Part shown: positions 24,299 through 33,272 of the stretch, piece after piece
Layout: every line of letters begins with the position of its first letter
Position numbering within the stretch: position 1 is the stretch's first letter
Assembly (NCBI GenBank): GCA_028714695.1
Contig: JAQTLX010000001.1
Span: 400,307-464,306 of the forward strand
Source of the DNA: Ignavibacteria bacterium
GTDB lineage: Bacteria > Bacteroidota > Ignavibacteria > Tepidaquicellales > Tepidaquicellaceae
Reading direction: 5' to 3'
DNA: 64,000 nucleotides
The notes under the pieces: model-generated
What the model was told of the DNA's origin: nothing
What the model saw: the letters and a program-made list of their open reading frames with translations, nothing else
Database searches by the model: none
Position numbers and translations under genes: made by a program

Positions 24299-27265
24299 AT
24301 GCTTAAAGAAAATCAAATAGAAGAAGACCTAATCAAGCAATTGACTGAGTTGAAGTACAACTATCGACCGGATATTGTTGATAGAAAAACGCTTGAACAG
24401 AACTTTAAGAATAAATTTGAAATCCTGAATCGGGTTCACCTGACAGAAAGCGAATTTTTGCGTTTGCGCGAAGAAATCATTAATCCAGATGTATTTTCCG
24501 CATCAAAAATGCTCCGTGAAATCAATTACTTTCAGCGTGAAGATGGAACACCTTTAAATTATACATTAGTAAATATCAAGGACTGGTGCAAAAACGATTT
24601 TGAAGTTATAAATCAATTGCGCATTAATACGGAAAACAGCAATCACCGTTACGATGTTATATTGCTTATTAATGGTTTGCCTGTGGTACAAATTGAACTG
24701 AAAAAAGTAGATATTTCGCCGCGCAAGGCTATGCAGCAAATCGTGGATTATAAAAATGACCCGGGTAACGGCTACGGCAATACATTGATGTGTTTTATGC
24801 AGTTGTTTATTGTCAGCAACAGAGCGAATACTTTCTATTTTGCTAATAATAAAAATCAGCATTTCAGTTTCAATGCAGATGAACAATTTTTACCTGTTTA
24901 CCAGTTGGCTGACGAGAGTAATGTTAAAATTACGCACATAGAACCATTTACCGAGAAATTCCTTAAAAAGTGTACGCTTGGTGAAATGATTAGCAAGTAT
25001 ATGGTTTTGGTCGAGAGCGAACAGAAATTGCTCGTGATGCGCCCATATCAGATTTATGCTGTAAAATATATTGTAGATTGCATTCACCAAAACCGGGGAA
25101 ACGGCTATATCTGGCACACTACCGGAAGCGGTAAAACATTGACATCTTTCAAAGCATCAACTCTTTTGAAAGATAATTCCGATATTGAAAAATGCCTATT
25201 TGTTGTGGACCGTAAAGATCTTGACCGCCAAACCCGTGAAGAATTTAATAAATTTCAAGAGGGCAGTGTAGAGGAAAACACTAATACCGAAACATTAGTA
25301 AGACGCTTGTTATCCACGGATTATGCCGACAAAGTAATAGTTACCACTATTCAAAAATTAGGACTGGCATTAGACGGTACAAATATAAGAAATTATAAAG
25401 AACGCTTGGAACCATTGAGAAATAAACATATTGTATTCATTTTTGACGAATGCCACCGCTCGCAATTCGGGGAAAATCACAAAGCAATTAAAGATTTTTT
25501 CCCAAACGCGCAACTCTTTGGTTTTACAGGGACACCAATTTTTGATGAAAACGCCAATTACAATATACGAGAAGGTGAGCATGCTTTTTATAAAACCACG
25601 GAATCAATTTTCCAAAAACGATTGCATGCATATACAATTACTAACGCTATTGAAGACAAAAATGTACTGCGTTTTCATGTAGATTATTTCAAAGGTAAAG
25701 GCAATGTGAATCCCAAACCCGGTGAGCCGATTACACAGCAAGCAATTGTGGAAGCAATTCTTGACAAACATGATGCTGCAACCAATTTAAGGCGTTTCAA
25801 TGCCCTATTTGCAACTTCTTCTATCAATAACGCCATTGAATATTATAGATTGTTTAAAGAAATTCAGAAACAGTTAAAAGCGGAAAAAGAAGAATTCATT
25901 CCTCTTAATATTGCCTGTGTTTTTTCCCCGCCTGCCGAAGGGAACAAGGATATACAACAGATACAGGATGATTTAATTCAGGAAAAGGAAGACAATAAGC
26001 AGAATCCCGATGAGAAAAAAGAAGCACTAAAAAACATTATTGATGATTTCAATCAGCAGTATGGCACTAATCACTCAATAAGTGAATTTGATAAATACTA
26101 TCAGGATATTCAGTCACGAATCAAAGACCAGAAATATCCCAACAAAGATTACGGACATGAAAACAAGATTGATATTACGATAGTGGTGGATATGCTGCTT
26201 ACAGGTTTTGATTCCAAATACTTGAATACTTTGTACGTAGATAAAAACCTGAAACACCACGGATTGATACAGGCATTTTCCCGTACCAATCGCGTGCTAA
26301 ACGATACAAAACCTTATGGAAATATACTCGATTTTCGTCAGCAAAAAGAAGCTGTTAACCAGGCTATTACACTGTTCTCAGGAGAGGACAGCGGCAAGGC
26401 AAAAGAAATTTGGTTAGTTGACTCTGCTCCGGTAGTGATTGAAAAATACAAACAAGCGGTAGAAGCATTGGGTGTATTTATGAAAGAGCATGATTTAGTA
26501 TGCGAACCGCATGAAGTATATAACCTTAAAGGCGATGCGGCACGAATTGCTTTTATAAATAACTTTAAGAAAGTTCAAAAATTAAGGACAGAATTAGATC
26601 AGTACACTGATCTGGATGAAGAGCAGAAGGCAATAATTGAAGCCATATTGCCGAACGAAACATTGCAAGAGTTCAGAAGTTCGTACATTGAAACAGCCAA
26701 GCAACTTAAAGAAATTCAGCAAAGAGAAGGTGATGGGGCGTCACAGGAAATTCAGCAATTGGATTTTGAATTTGTGCTTTTTGCTTCCGCCCTGATAGAC
26801 TACGATTATATAATGAACCTAATTGCCGACAGCACACAAAAGAGGCCTGCAAGACAGCAAATGACAAAGGCACAGGTGATTAGTCTTCTAAGTTCCAATT
26901 CAAACCTGATGGAAGAACAGGAAGATTTAACCGATTATATCAATAGCCTCGATTGGAACAGCGGGCAGGATGTTGACACATTGCGAAATGGTTACGACAT
27001 TTTTAAAATTGAGAAAAACGAAAAAAAGCTGGCGGAAATTGCCCATAAAATTGGACTACAAACGGCAGACTTGAAAGCATTTGTAGATAACATAATGAAC
27101 CGAATGATTTTTGACGGGGAAAAACTCACTGACCTTTTAGAGCCGTTAGAACTTAGTTGGAAGGAACGCAGAGAAAAGGAACTTGCACTTATGAAAGACT
27201 TAGTTCCGCAATTAAAAAAACTTGCCCAAGGACGTGAGATATCGGGATTAGCGGCTTATGAGTGA
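24299..27265 (+). CDS. hsdR: Type I restriction enzyme, R (nuclease-translocase) subunit
   Basis: 988 residues. The N-terminal nuclease domain has the PD-(D/E)xK pattern with D119 (RYDV) and E133-L-K135 (VQIELKK). The helicase/translocase motor follows: Walker A G276-S-G-K-T280 in WHTTGSGKT, motif II D383-E-C-H386 in FIFDECHRSQFGE, motif III GFTGTPIF, motif V-like VVDMLLTGFDSKYLNTLYVDK and motif VI QAFSRTNRV. The C-terminal helical region should bind the methylase core. The enzyme uses ATP to translocate DNA from an unmethylated site and cut it at a distance. It opens the operon hsdR, KilA-N, hsdS, PrrC-like, hsdM, an order different from the usual R-M-S. Confidence 0.95.
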   Translation: MLKENQIEEDLIKQLTELKYNYRPDIVDRKTLEQNFKNKFEILNRVHLTESEFLRLREEIINPDVFSASKMLREINYFQREDGTPLNYTLVNIKDWCKNDFEVINQLRINTENSNHRYDVILLINGLPVVQIELKKVDISPRKAMQQIVDYKNDPGNGYGNTLMCFMQLFIVSNRANTFYFANNKNQHFSFNADEQFLPVYQLADESNVKITHIEPFTEKFLKKCTLGEMISKYMVLVESEQKLLVMRPYQIYAVKYIVDCIHQNRGNGYIWHTTGSGKTLTSFKASTLLKDNSDIEKCLFVVDRKDLDRQTREEFNKFQEGSVEENTNTETLVRRLLSTDYADKVIVTTIQKLGLALDGTNIRNYKERLEPLRNKHIVFIFDECHRSQFGENHKAIKDFFPNAQLFGFTGTPIFDENANYNIREGEHAFYKTTESIFQKRLHAYTITNAIEDKNVLRFHVDYFKGKGNVNPKPGEPITQQAIVEAILDKHDAATNLRRFNALFATSSINNAIEYYRLFKEIQKQLKAEKEEFIPLNIACVFSPPAEGNKDIQQIQDDLIQEKEDNKQNPDEKKEALKNIIDDFNQQYGTNHSISEFDKYYQDIQSRIKDQKYPNKDYGHENKIDITIVVDMLLTGFDSKYLNTLYVDKNLKHHGLIQAFSRTNRVLNDTKPYGNILDFRQQKEAVNQAITLFSGEDSGKAKEIWLVDSAPVVIEKYKQAVEALGVFMKEHDLVCEPHEVYNLKGDAARIAFINNFKKVQKLRTELDQYTDLDEEQKAIIEAILPNETLQEFRSSYIETAKQLKEIQQREGDGASQEIQQLDFEFVLFASALIDYDYIMNLIADSTQKRPARQQMTKAQVISLLSSNSNLMEEQEDLTDYINSLDWNSGQDVDTLRNGYDIFKIEKNEKKLAEIAHKIGLQTADLKAFVDNIMNRMIFDGEKLTDLLEPLELSWKERREKELALMKDLVPQLKKLAQGREISGLAAYE

Positions 27266-27356
27266 AAAATATATTTTAATTCAATTTAGAATTGTTCTTG
27301 TTCTATTTTGATGTGTTCTTATTAATTCTAAGGCATTTATTAAGTCATTAAACCGG

Positions 27357-28157
27357 ATGGCAAAAATTACAATTAAAAACACGGAAGTAACGGTTGTAAA
27401 GGTGGCGGAAGCGGATTATATCTGCCTTACCGATATGATAAAAGCAAAAGACGGTGATTTTTTTGTAACTGATTGGCTGCGCAACAGAAATACGCTAGAA
27501 TATATCGGAATCTGGGAGCAAGTGAACAATCCCGGTTTTAATTATGGCGAATTCGCCACAATTAGAAACAAATCCGGTCTGAACAATTTTAAAATCAGCG
27601 TAAAGGAATTTACTGAAAAAACCAAAGCAATTTCTTTACAAGCAAAAGCCGGCAGGTATGGCGGTACCTATGCGCATAAAGACATAGCTCTGGAATTTGC
27701 GATGTGGATAAGCCCGGAGTTTAAAATTTATTTCGTGCTCGAATTCCAGCGTCTAAAAGAAGAAGAGCAGAAGCAGCTCGGCTGGACTGCAAAAAGGGAA
27801 CTGGCAAAACTCAATTATCACATACATACGGATGCAATAAAGCAAAACCTTATACCGAATGAATTGTCTGCCGCTCAAACGTCTGTTGTGTATGCCAGCG
27901 AAGCGGATGTGCTTAATGTGGCGTTGTTCGGAAAAACAGCAGGGCAATGGCGTGACGCGAACCCGGAATTAAAAGGAAACATACGCGACTATACATCGAT
28001 TAACGAATTGATTTGTCTAGCGAACATGGAAAATCTAAACGCTGTTTTCATAAATGAAAAAATGCCGCAAAAGGAACGCCTGATAAAACTCAATCAAATT
28101 GCCATACAGCAAATGAAAGTATTGCAGGAAGCGGAAAACAGAAAATTATTAAAGTGA
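27357..28157 (+). CDS. KilA-N domain protein within the type I restriction-modification operon
   Basis: 266 residues. The segment from about 15 to 125 is a KilA-N domain: YICLTDMIKAKDGDFFVTDWLRN, GRYGGTYAHKDIALEFAMWI and SPEFKIYFVLEFQRLK. KilA-N is a DNA-binding fold best known from phages and large DNA viruses; bacterial type I systems often carry such a gene beside hsdS. The C-terminal part (about 140-260) contains FGKTAGQWRDANPELKGNIRD and a helical tail. It lies 91 bp after hsdR and its TGA stop is directly followed by the hsdS ATG, so it is part of the operon. Its role, DNA-binding regulator or accessory to target recognition, is not known. Confidence 0.9.
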   Translation: MAKITIKNTEVTVVKVAEADYICLTDMIKAKDGDFFVTDWLRNRNTLEYIGIWEQVNNPGFNYGEFATIRNKSGLNNFKISVKEFTEKTKAISLQAKAGRYGGTYAHKDIALEFAMWISPEFKIYFVLEFQRLKEEEQKQLGWTAKRELAKLNYHIHTDAIKQNLIPNELSAAQTSVVYASEADVLNVALFGKTAGQWRDANPELKGNIRDYTSINELICLANMENLNAVFINEKMPQKERLIKLNQIAIQQMKVLQEAENRKLLK

Positions 28158-29363
28158 ATGAGTAAAGATAAAAAGTTAATACCGGAACTGCGTTTTCCTG
28201 AGTTTGTGAATGATGGAGAGTGGGTGAAAGATATAGTTGACAATCTTGTCATAACAATCACACCACCTAAAAAACTGAATTCAACGCATTATCATGAAAG
28301 CGGAAAATTTCCAATAATTGACCAATCTAAAAATTATTATTGTGGTTGGACAAATGATGCCGATGCTGTAATCACAGATAACTTGCCATTAATTATTTTT
28401 GGAGACCATACTTGTATTGTAAAAATTGCAACAGTGCCTTTTGCACAAGGTGCAGATGGTATTAAAATATTAAAGGCTGAGGATAATCTTACTCCAGAAT
28501 ATCTATACCAATTTCTTCTGTATAATACTGTAAAACAGGAAGATTACAAACGTCATTTTTCGATTCTTAAAGAAAATATTGTCTTTTATCCTAAGAAAGA
28601 AAATGGTGAACAACAAGAAATCGTTTCTTGCCTATCATCTTTAGATGAAATAATTGCTGCCCACAATCAAAAATTAGAAACACTTAAGTTACATAAAAAA
28701 GGATTGATGCAATACCTTTTCCCTCAAGAAGGAGAAATTGTTCCCAAATGGCGGTTTAAGGAATTTGAGAAGGATGGGGTGTGGCGAAAAACAACGATAG
28801 AAGAAATAGCTAAAGTTAGTGCTGGAGGAACACCTGACAGTACTAACCCTGAATATTGGAATGGCGATATACCGTGGATGAATTCAGGCGAATTAAATAA
28901 TAAAAGAATTTCCTCTGTATCAAATTTCATTACAGCAAAAGGTCTTAGAGAGTCAAGTACTAAATTAATTCCCCCTAAGTGTGTGCTTATTGGATTAGCT
29001 GGTCAAGGAAAAACGAGAGGAACAGCGGCAATTAACTATATCGAATTATGTACTAATCAGTCAATTGCTTCCATTCATCCAAACGAAGAGGTTTTTAATA
29101 GCGAATTTTTATATCAAAAAATTGAATCAATGTACGAGAAGTTAAGATTGTTATCAGCGGGAGATGGAGGAAGAGGAGGTCTGAATTTGCAAATAATTAA
29201 AGAAATTGACCTATTATTACCTATAATGGAAGAACAAGATAAAATAGCAATATGTCTATCTTCTTTAGACGACCTCATAACCTCACATGCGGAGGAATTA
29301 GAACAATTGAAGATGCACAAAAAGGGATTGATGCAGGGATTATTTCCAAAAGTAAATGATTAA
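28158..29363 (+). CDS. hsdS: Type I restriction-modification DNA specificity subunit
   Basis: 401 residues with the classic two-fold layout: target recognition domain 1 (about 15-155), a first coiled-coil spacer ending LETLKLHKKGLMQYLFPQEG, domain 2 (about 200-360) starting WRKTTIEEIAKVSAGGTPDS, and a second spacer ending LEQLKMHKKGLMQGLFPK. The two spacers are near copies of each other, as in all circular-permutation-like HsdS. Each domain reads one half of a split DNA site. It starts immediately after the KilA-N stop codon, and the PrrC-like gene begins 3 bp after its own stop. Confidence 0.95.
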   Translation: MSKDKKLIPELRFPEFVNDGEWVKDIVDNLVITITPPKKLNSTHYHESGKFPIIDQSKNYYCGWTNDADAVITDNLPLIIFGDHTCIVKIATVPFAQGADGIKILKAEDNLTPEYLYQFLLYNTVKQEDYKRHFSILKENIVFYPKKENGEQQEIVSCLSSLDEIIAAHNQKLETLKLHKKGLMQYLFPQEGEIVPKWRFKEFEKDGVWRKTTIEEIAKVSAGGTPDSTNPEYWNGDIPWMNSGELNNKRISSVSNFITAKGLRESSTKLIPPKCVLIGLAGQGKTRGTAAINYIELCTNQSIASIHPNEEVFNSEFLYQKIESMYEKLRLLSAGDGGRGGLNLQIIKEIDLLLPIMEEQDKIAICLSSLDDLITSHAEELEQLKMHKKGLMQGLFPKVND

Positions 29364-29366
29364 GAT

Positions 29367-30476
29367 ATGCCGGATTATGAATTCTCAAGACTAGAAGATT
29401 TTGTTGCCCATTTAAGAGGGCAAAGCAGAATGGTCCATTTGCTTTTTGCTTATAATGGAATTGGCAAAACGCGTTTATCAATGGATTTTAGACAAGCCGG
29501 AAAGAAGTTAGATGAAGATGGTGAAGTTCTAGAAAGAGACACCTTATACTTTAATGCATTTACAGAAGACCTTTTTTATTGGGACAATGATTTAAATAAT
29601 GATATTGAAAGAACTTTGCAAATTAATGAAAAATCGAAATTTTTTAAGGGACTGCCGGAATTAGAAATGGAGAATAGAATAAGACCATTATTGAGGCGGT
29701 ATACGGATTTAGATTTTAGAATTGATTATTCTAAATGGCTTGTTATATTTTCGAGAGAAGAACGCGTGAATGATAAAACTGTTAAAAAAGAATACATCAA
29801 GATATCACGAGGGGAAGAAAGACTATTTATTTGGTGTTTCTTCTTAGCAATTGTTCAATTAGCGATAGACAAACAGGAATCTTACATATGGGTAAAATAC
29901 ATTTATATTGATGACCCTATTTCATCATTAGATGACAACAATGCTATATCAGTGGCTCATCATTTAGCACAAATGATAAAAACAGATGGCAATGATATAA
30001 AATCGATTATATCAACTCACCATGCTCTGTTTTTTAATGTTTTATGTAACGAATTTAATAGCGCCAAGAAGTTTTTTTTAAAGAAATCAACAAATGGTTA
30101 CATTTTAAAAACAACTACTGATTCGCCATTTATATACCACGTTCAATTGATAAGAGATTTGAAAAAAGCAATTGAAGACGATAGGTTATACACTTATCAT
30201 TTTAATATATTAAGGACTATACTTGAGAAATCTGCTAATTTTCACGGATTTACGAAGTTCTCTGATTGTATGGAAATAGAAGGTGATGATGAAGAAAGAA
30301 CTTTACACGCTCGTTTGATAAATATTTTGAACCATGGAGCTTATTCTTTATTCGAACCAGTAGAGATGATAGAAGAGAATAAAGAATATTTTAGACATAT
30401 CTTCAATAAATATTTAAGTAATTATAAATTCAACGAAGTTCTATTTGAAAAGGAAAATATTGAACCATTAGTATGA
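29367..30476 (+). CDS. ABC-type ATPase, candidate PrrC/RloC-like anticodon nuclease
   Basis: 369 residues. ATPase motifs: Walker A AYNGIGKT (28-35), an ABC signature-like ISRGEE (146-151), Walker B and D-loop YIYIDDPISSLDD (178-190) and switch His H218 in STHHA. DDPISSLD is the form seen in PrrC and RloC. The C-terminal part holds R283-x3-E287 (ILRTILEK) and H323 (LNHGAYS), an R-x3-E-x35-H arrangement close to the PrrC catalytic triad R320-x3-E324-x31-H356. PrrC (396 residues) is an anticodon nuclease kept silent by its type I restriction partner and released when phage blocks that enzyme. The gene lies between hsdS (3-bp gap) and hsdM (ATGA overlap), which fits a guard toxin. The ATPase is clear; the nuclease role is an inference. 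RloC's zinc-hook coiled coil is absent. Confidence 0.75.
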   Translation: MPDYEFSRLEDFVAHLRGQSRMVHLLFAYNGIGKTRLSMDFRQAGKKLDEDGEVLERDTLYFNAFTEDLFYWDNDLNNDIERTLQINEKSKFFKGLPELEMENRIRPLLRRYTDLDFRIDYSKWLVIFSREERVNDKTVKKEYIKISRGEERLFIWCFFLAIVQLAIDKQESYIWVKYIYIDDPISSLDDNNAISVAHHLAQMIKTDGNDIKSIISTHHALFFNVLCNEFNSAKKFFLKKSTNGYILKTTTDSPFIYHVQLIRDLKKAIEDDRLYTYHFNILRTILEKSANFHGFTKFSDCMEIEGDDEERTLHARLINILNHGAYSLFEPVEMIEENKEYFRHIFNKYLSNYKFNEVLFEKENIEPLV

Positions 30477-32107
30477 CACAAAAAGAACAACAACAGTTAG
30501 GTAAGACACTTTGGGATATAGCCGACCAATTGCGCGGTGCAATGAATGCAGACGATTTCCGTGATTATATGCTTTCGTTTCTCTTCCTTCGGTATTTATC
30601 ATACAACTACGAAGAATCCGCTAAGAAAGAATTAGGAAAAGATTATCCGGATGATACTCCTCGGGATATTATGTCAAAACTTAAAGTAAATACACCTTTA
30701 GAGATTTGGTATAAAGAAAATCCAGATGATGTTGAAGACTTTGAAAAGCAAATGCGCAGAAAAGTGCATTATATTATAAAGCCAGAACACCTATGGAGCA
30801 ATATTACCGAACTGGCACGTACACAAAATGGTGAATTGCTTATAACTCTGGAAGCAGGTTTTCGATACATCGAAAACGAGTCATTTGAAAGCGCTTTTCA
30901 GGGATTGTTTTCGGAAATCAATCTGAATTCTGAAAAACTGGGAAAAACATCGACAGATAGAAATAAAAAACTATGCTCTATCATACAAAAAATTGCTGAA
31001 GGTATTGCCGATTTTTCTACCGATTCAGATACACTGGGTGATGCTTATGAGTATTTGATAGGTCAGTTTGCGGCAGGTTCGGGCAAAAAAGCGGGAGAAT
31101 TTTATACACCGCAACAAATTTCTACAATTCTTTCCGAAATTGTGACCTTAGACAGTCAAGACCCGGCTATGGGAAAGAAAAACAAATTTGATAAAGTATT
31201 GGATTTTGCTTGCGGTTCAGGTTCATTATTGCTTAACGTTAGAAAACGAATTAAAGATAACGGCGGGAGTGTAGGCAAAATATTCGGTCAGGAAAAGAAC
31301 ATCACTACATATAACCTTGCACGCATGAATATGCTTTTGCACGGTATGAAAGACACCGAATTTGAAATATTTCACGGCGACACACTGCTCAATCAATGGG
31401 ATATGCTTAACGAAATGAATCCGTCTAAAAAGATGGAGTTCGATGCTGTTGTAGCCAATCCGCCGTTTAGTTTGCGCTGGGAACCGAACGACACTTTGGC
31501 GGAAGACTTTCGTTTTAAGAATTATGGATTAGCGCCAAAATCAGCCGCGGACTTTGCATTTTTATTGCACGGTTTTCACTTCCTTGGAAAAGAGGGAACA
31601 ATGGCAATTATATTACCGCACGGTGTATTATTCCGCGGCGGTGCAGAAGAAAGAATTCGTACCAAACTATTAAAAGATAATAATATCGACACGGTAATTG
31701 GATTGCCATCCAATTTGTTCTATTCCACAGGCATTCCGGTTTGTATTTTGGTTTTGAAAAAATGTAAAAAGGAAGATGATGTACTGTTCATCAATGCAAG
31801 TTCTGATGAGAATTATGACAAAGGGAAAAGGCAAAACAGTCTTAGTGAAAGTCACATAGGTCGAATTGTTGACACATATAAATACAGAGCAGAACATGAG
31901 CGATATTCTCGTAAAGTTTCAATGGAAGAAATTGAGAAGAATGGTTGGAACCTGAATATTTCAAGATATGTAAGTACATCGATGGGTGAAGTTAAGATTG
32001 ACCTACTAGAAGTTAACGCAAAATTGAAAGAAATAAATGAAAGTATTAAAACTAATACAGATAAACACAATGAGTTTTTGAAAGAGTTAGGATTGCCACC
32101 TATTTGA
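30473..32107 (+). CDS. hsdM: Type I restriction-modification DNA methyltransferase subunit
   Basis: 544 residues. An N-terminal helical domain (LWDIADQLRGAMNADDFRDYMLSFLFLRYLS, shown in part by its LRYLSY end) precedes the N6-adenine methylase domain: SAM-binding VLDFACGSGSLLLNV (about 243-257) and catalytic N329-P-P-F332. AGSGKKAGEFYTPQQI is the conserved pre-SAM motif of HsdM. It methylates adenine in the HsdS target. Its ATG lies inside the stop of the PrrC-like gene, so the two are translationally coupled. It closes the operon; no strong terminator is seen behind it. Confidence 0.95.
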   Translation: MTQKEQQQLGKTLWDIADQLRGAMNADDFRDYMLSFLFLRYLSYNYEESAKKELGKDYPDDTPRDIMSKLKVNTPLEIWYKENPDDVEDFEKQMRRKVHYIIKPEHLWSNITELARTQNGELLITLEAGFRYIENESFESAFQGLFSEINLNSEKLGKTSTDRNKKLCSIIQKIAEGIADFSTDSDTLGDAYEYLIGQFAAGSGKKAGEFYTPQQISTILSEIVTLDSQDPAMGKKNKFDKVLDFACGSGSLLLNVRKRIKDNGGSVGKIFGQEKNITTYNLARMNMLLHGMKDTEFEIFHGDTLLNQWDMLNEMNPSKKMEFDAVVANPPFSLRWEPNDTLAEDFRFKNYGLAPKSAADFAFLLHGFHFLGKEGTMAIILPHGVLFRGGAEERIRTKLLKDNNIDTVIGLPSNLFYSTGIPVCILVLKKCKKEDDVLFINASSDENYDKGKRQNSLSESHIGRIVDTYKYRAEHERYSRKVSMEEIEKNGWNLNISRYVSTSMGEVKIDLLEVNAKLKEINESIKTNTDKHNEFLKELGLPPI

Positions 32108-32197
32108 GAAGAATAAAAGATTGGCTTGCCGATTCATTTTGAATCATACACTTCAGAGCAAATCAAAATATTTATTAAATCATAAAATAATTAAAGA

Positions 32198-32344
32198 ATG
32201 AAAAATCTAACAGCACATTGCACAAGGTGGGGTAATGTGTTTCGCAGAGTTTTTGAGGCGGCAGAAAGTTCAATACTCCGAATAAGTCCGCAAATAGAGG
32301 ATGCTGAAAACTCGTCCATCACAAAACCCCAAAACATTATATGA
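32198..32344 (+). CDS. Possible 48-residue small protein
   Basis: ATG at 32198 follows an A-rich leader (ATTAAAGA) and opens a 48-codon frame with a protein-like sequence (WGNVFRRVFEAAESSILRIS). It overlaps the 5' end of the amidase frame, which would be expected if the amidase really starts at the second ATG at 32367. No family is recognised; it may be a short leader gene or chance. Confidence 0.3.
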   Translation: MKNLTAHCTRWGNVFRRVFEAAESSILRISPQIEDAENSSITKPQNII

Positions 32345-33098
32345 ATATAATTCATTATTTAACTATATGGAATTTAAAGAATCATACAAGTACATAAATC
32401 CAAAAAGTTACATTGAGAAGTTTGCCGCCGCAGATTGGTATCTTTTGTTAAAGCCGGAATTGCAAGAGTATTTTTATGGTTATATCAAAATCCGAGAAAA
32501 CAAATCGGAAGAATGGCAAGAATCCAGAAAAGAATTTGTAAAAATGGTTTGTGAATTCGTAGAAGCTGACCAAATTGCTTTTGGCAGTTCAGGTACAAAT
32601 TGGGATAAAGAAAGAAAGTCTATTAATAAGATTGTTATTCACCACTCGAGCACAGATCCTAACACATCTTTGCAGGTAATAAACGCGCTTGGGTTAATCC
32701 GCCTTTATGCACCTTTTTACAGTCAAAAAGATAATGAGCAGTTTGGTCAGCCAATATGGTCTAACCATATTTACAAAGGCAAACCTACATTTATTGCATA
32801 TCACTACATAATTGAGCAAGATGGCACAGTTCACCATATATTGCTTGATGAGCATATTGGATGGCAATCTGGAAACTGGGAAATAAACTGTAAGAGTATT
32901 TCAATTTGTTTCCTTGATGATCTTGACGAAAAGCAGCCTACAAAAGAGGCAATGCAGGCTGCACAAAAGATAATTCAAAAGTATCATGGCTGCAAACTTC
33001 TTGGACACAAAGAAGTTAACGAGTTAACCTCATGTCCCGGAAAACTATTTTTGGGTAAGGATGGTTGGAAGAACCTACTAACCACGCAGAAAAAATGA
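32301..33098 (+). CDS. N-acetylmuramoyl-L-alanine amidase/PGRP-fold protein without signal peptide
   Basis: 265 residues. The C-terminal 155 residues form an Amidase_2 (PGRP-like) domain: IVIHHSS with zinc ligand H114, AYHYIIEQDGTVHHI, then GHKEVNELTSCPG with H236 and C245. These are the three zinc ligands of this fold, which cuts the bond between N-acetylmuramic acid and L-alanine. The N-terminal 100 residues are unrecognised. There is no signal peptide, so the enzyme is not exported by the general pathway; this is like phage lysins or an intracellular effector. The ATG at 32367 (codon 23, MEFKESYKY) is an alternative start. It lies between hsdM and the DUF4062 gene inside the defence island. 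Confidence 0.8.
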   Translation: MLKTRPSQNPKTLYEYNSLFNYMEFKESYKYINPKSYIEKFAAADWYLLLKPELQEYFYGYIKIRENKSEEWQESRKEFVKMVCEFVEADQIAFGSSGTNWDKERKSINKIVIHHSSTDPNTSLQVINALGLIRLYAPFYSQKDNEQFGQPIWSNHIYKGKPTFIAYHYIIEQDGTVHHILLDEHIGWQSGNWEINCKSISICFLDDLDEKQPTKEAMQAAQKIIQKYHGCKLLGHKEVNELTSCPGKLFLGKDGWKNLLTTQKK

Positions 33099-33272
33099 TT
33101 TTTTCCTTTAACAGTGTGTTTGCGGATCAAGTAAAAGTGCGATAATATTTCTCTCAGGTTGTAGTTTTTTCACCCAAAATTCGCATTTTTGGGTATAAAA
33201 TAATAAAGCAGTTGGCGAAACTTTTTATACTCGCGAACGTTAGTTGCAATATATTCATTAAACAGAAGAAAT

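Noticed and set aside
28158..29363. Phase-variable hsdS by inversion
   Set aside because: Only one hsdS gene, no inverted partial copies and no recombinase were seen near it.
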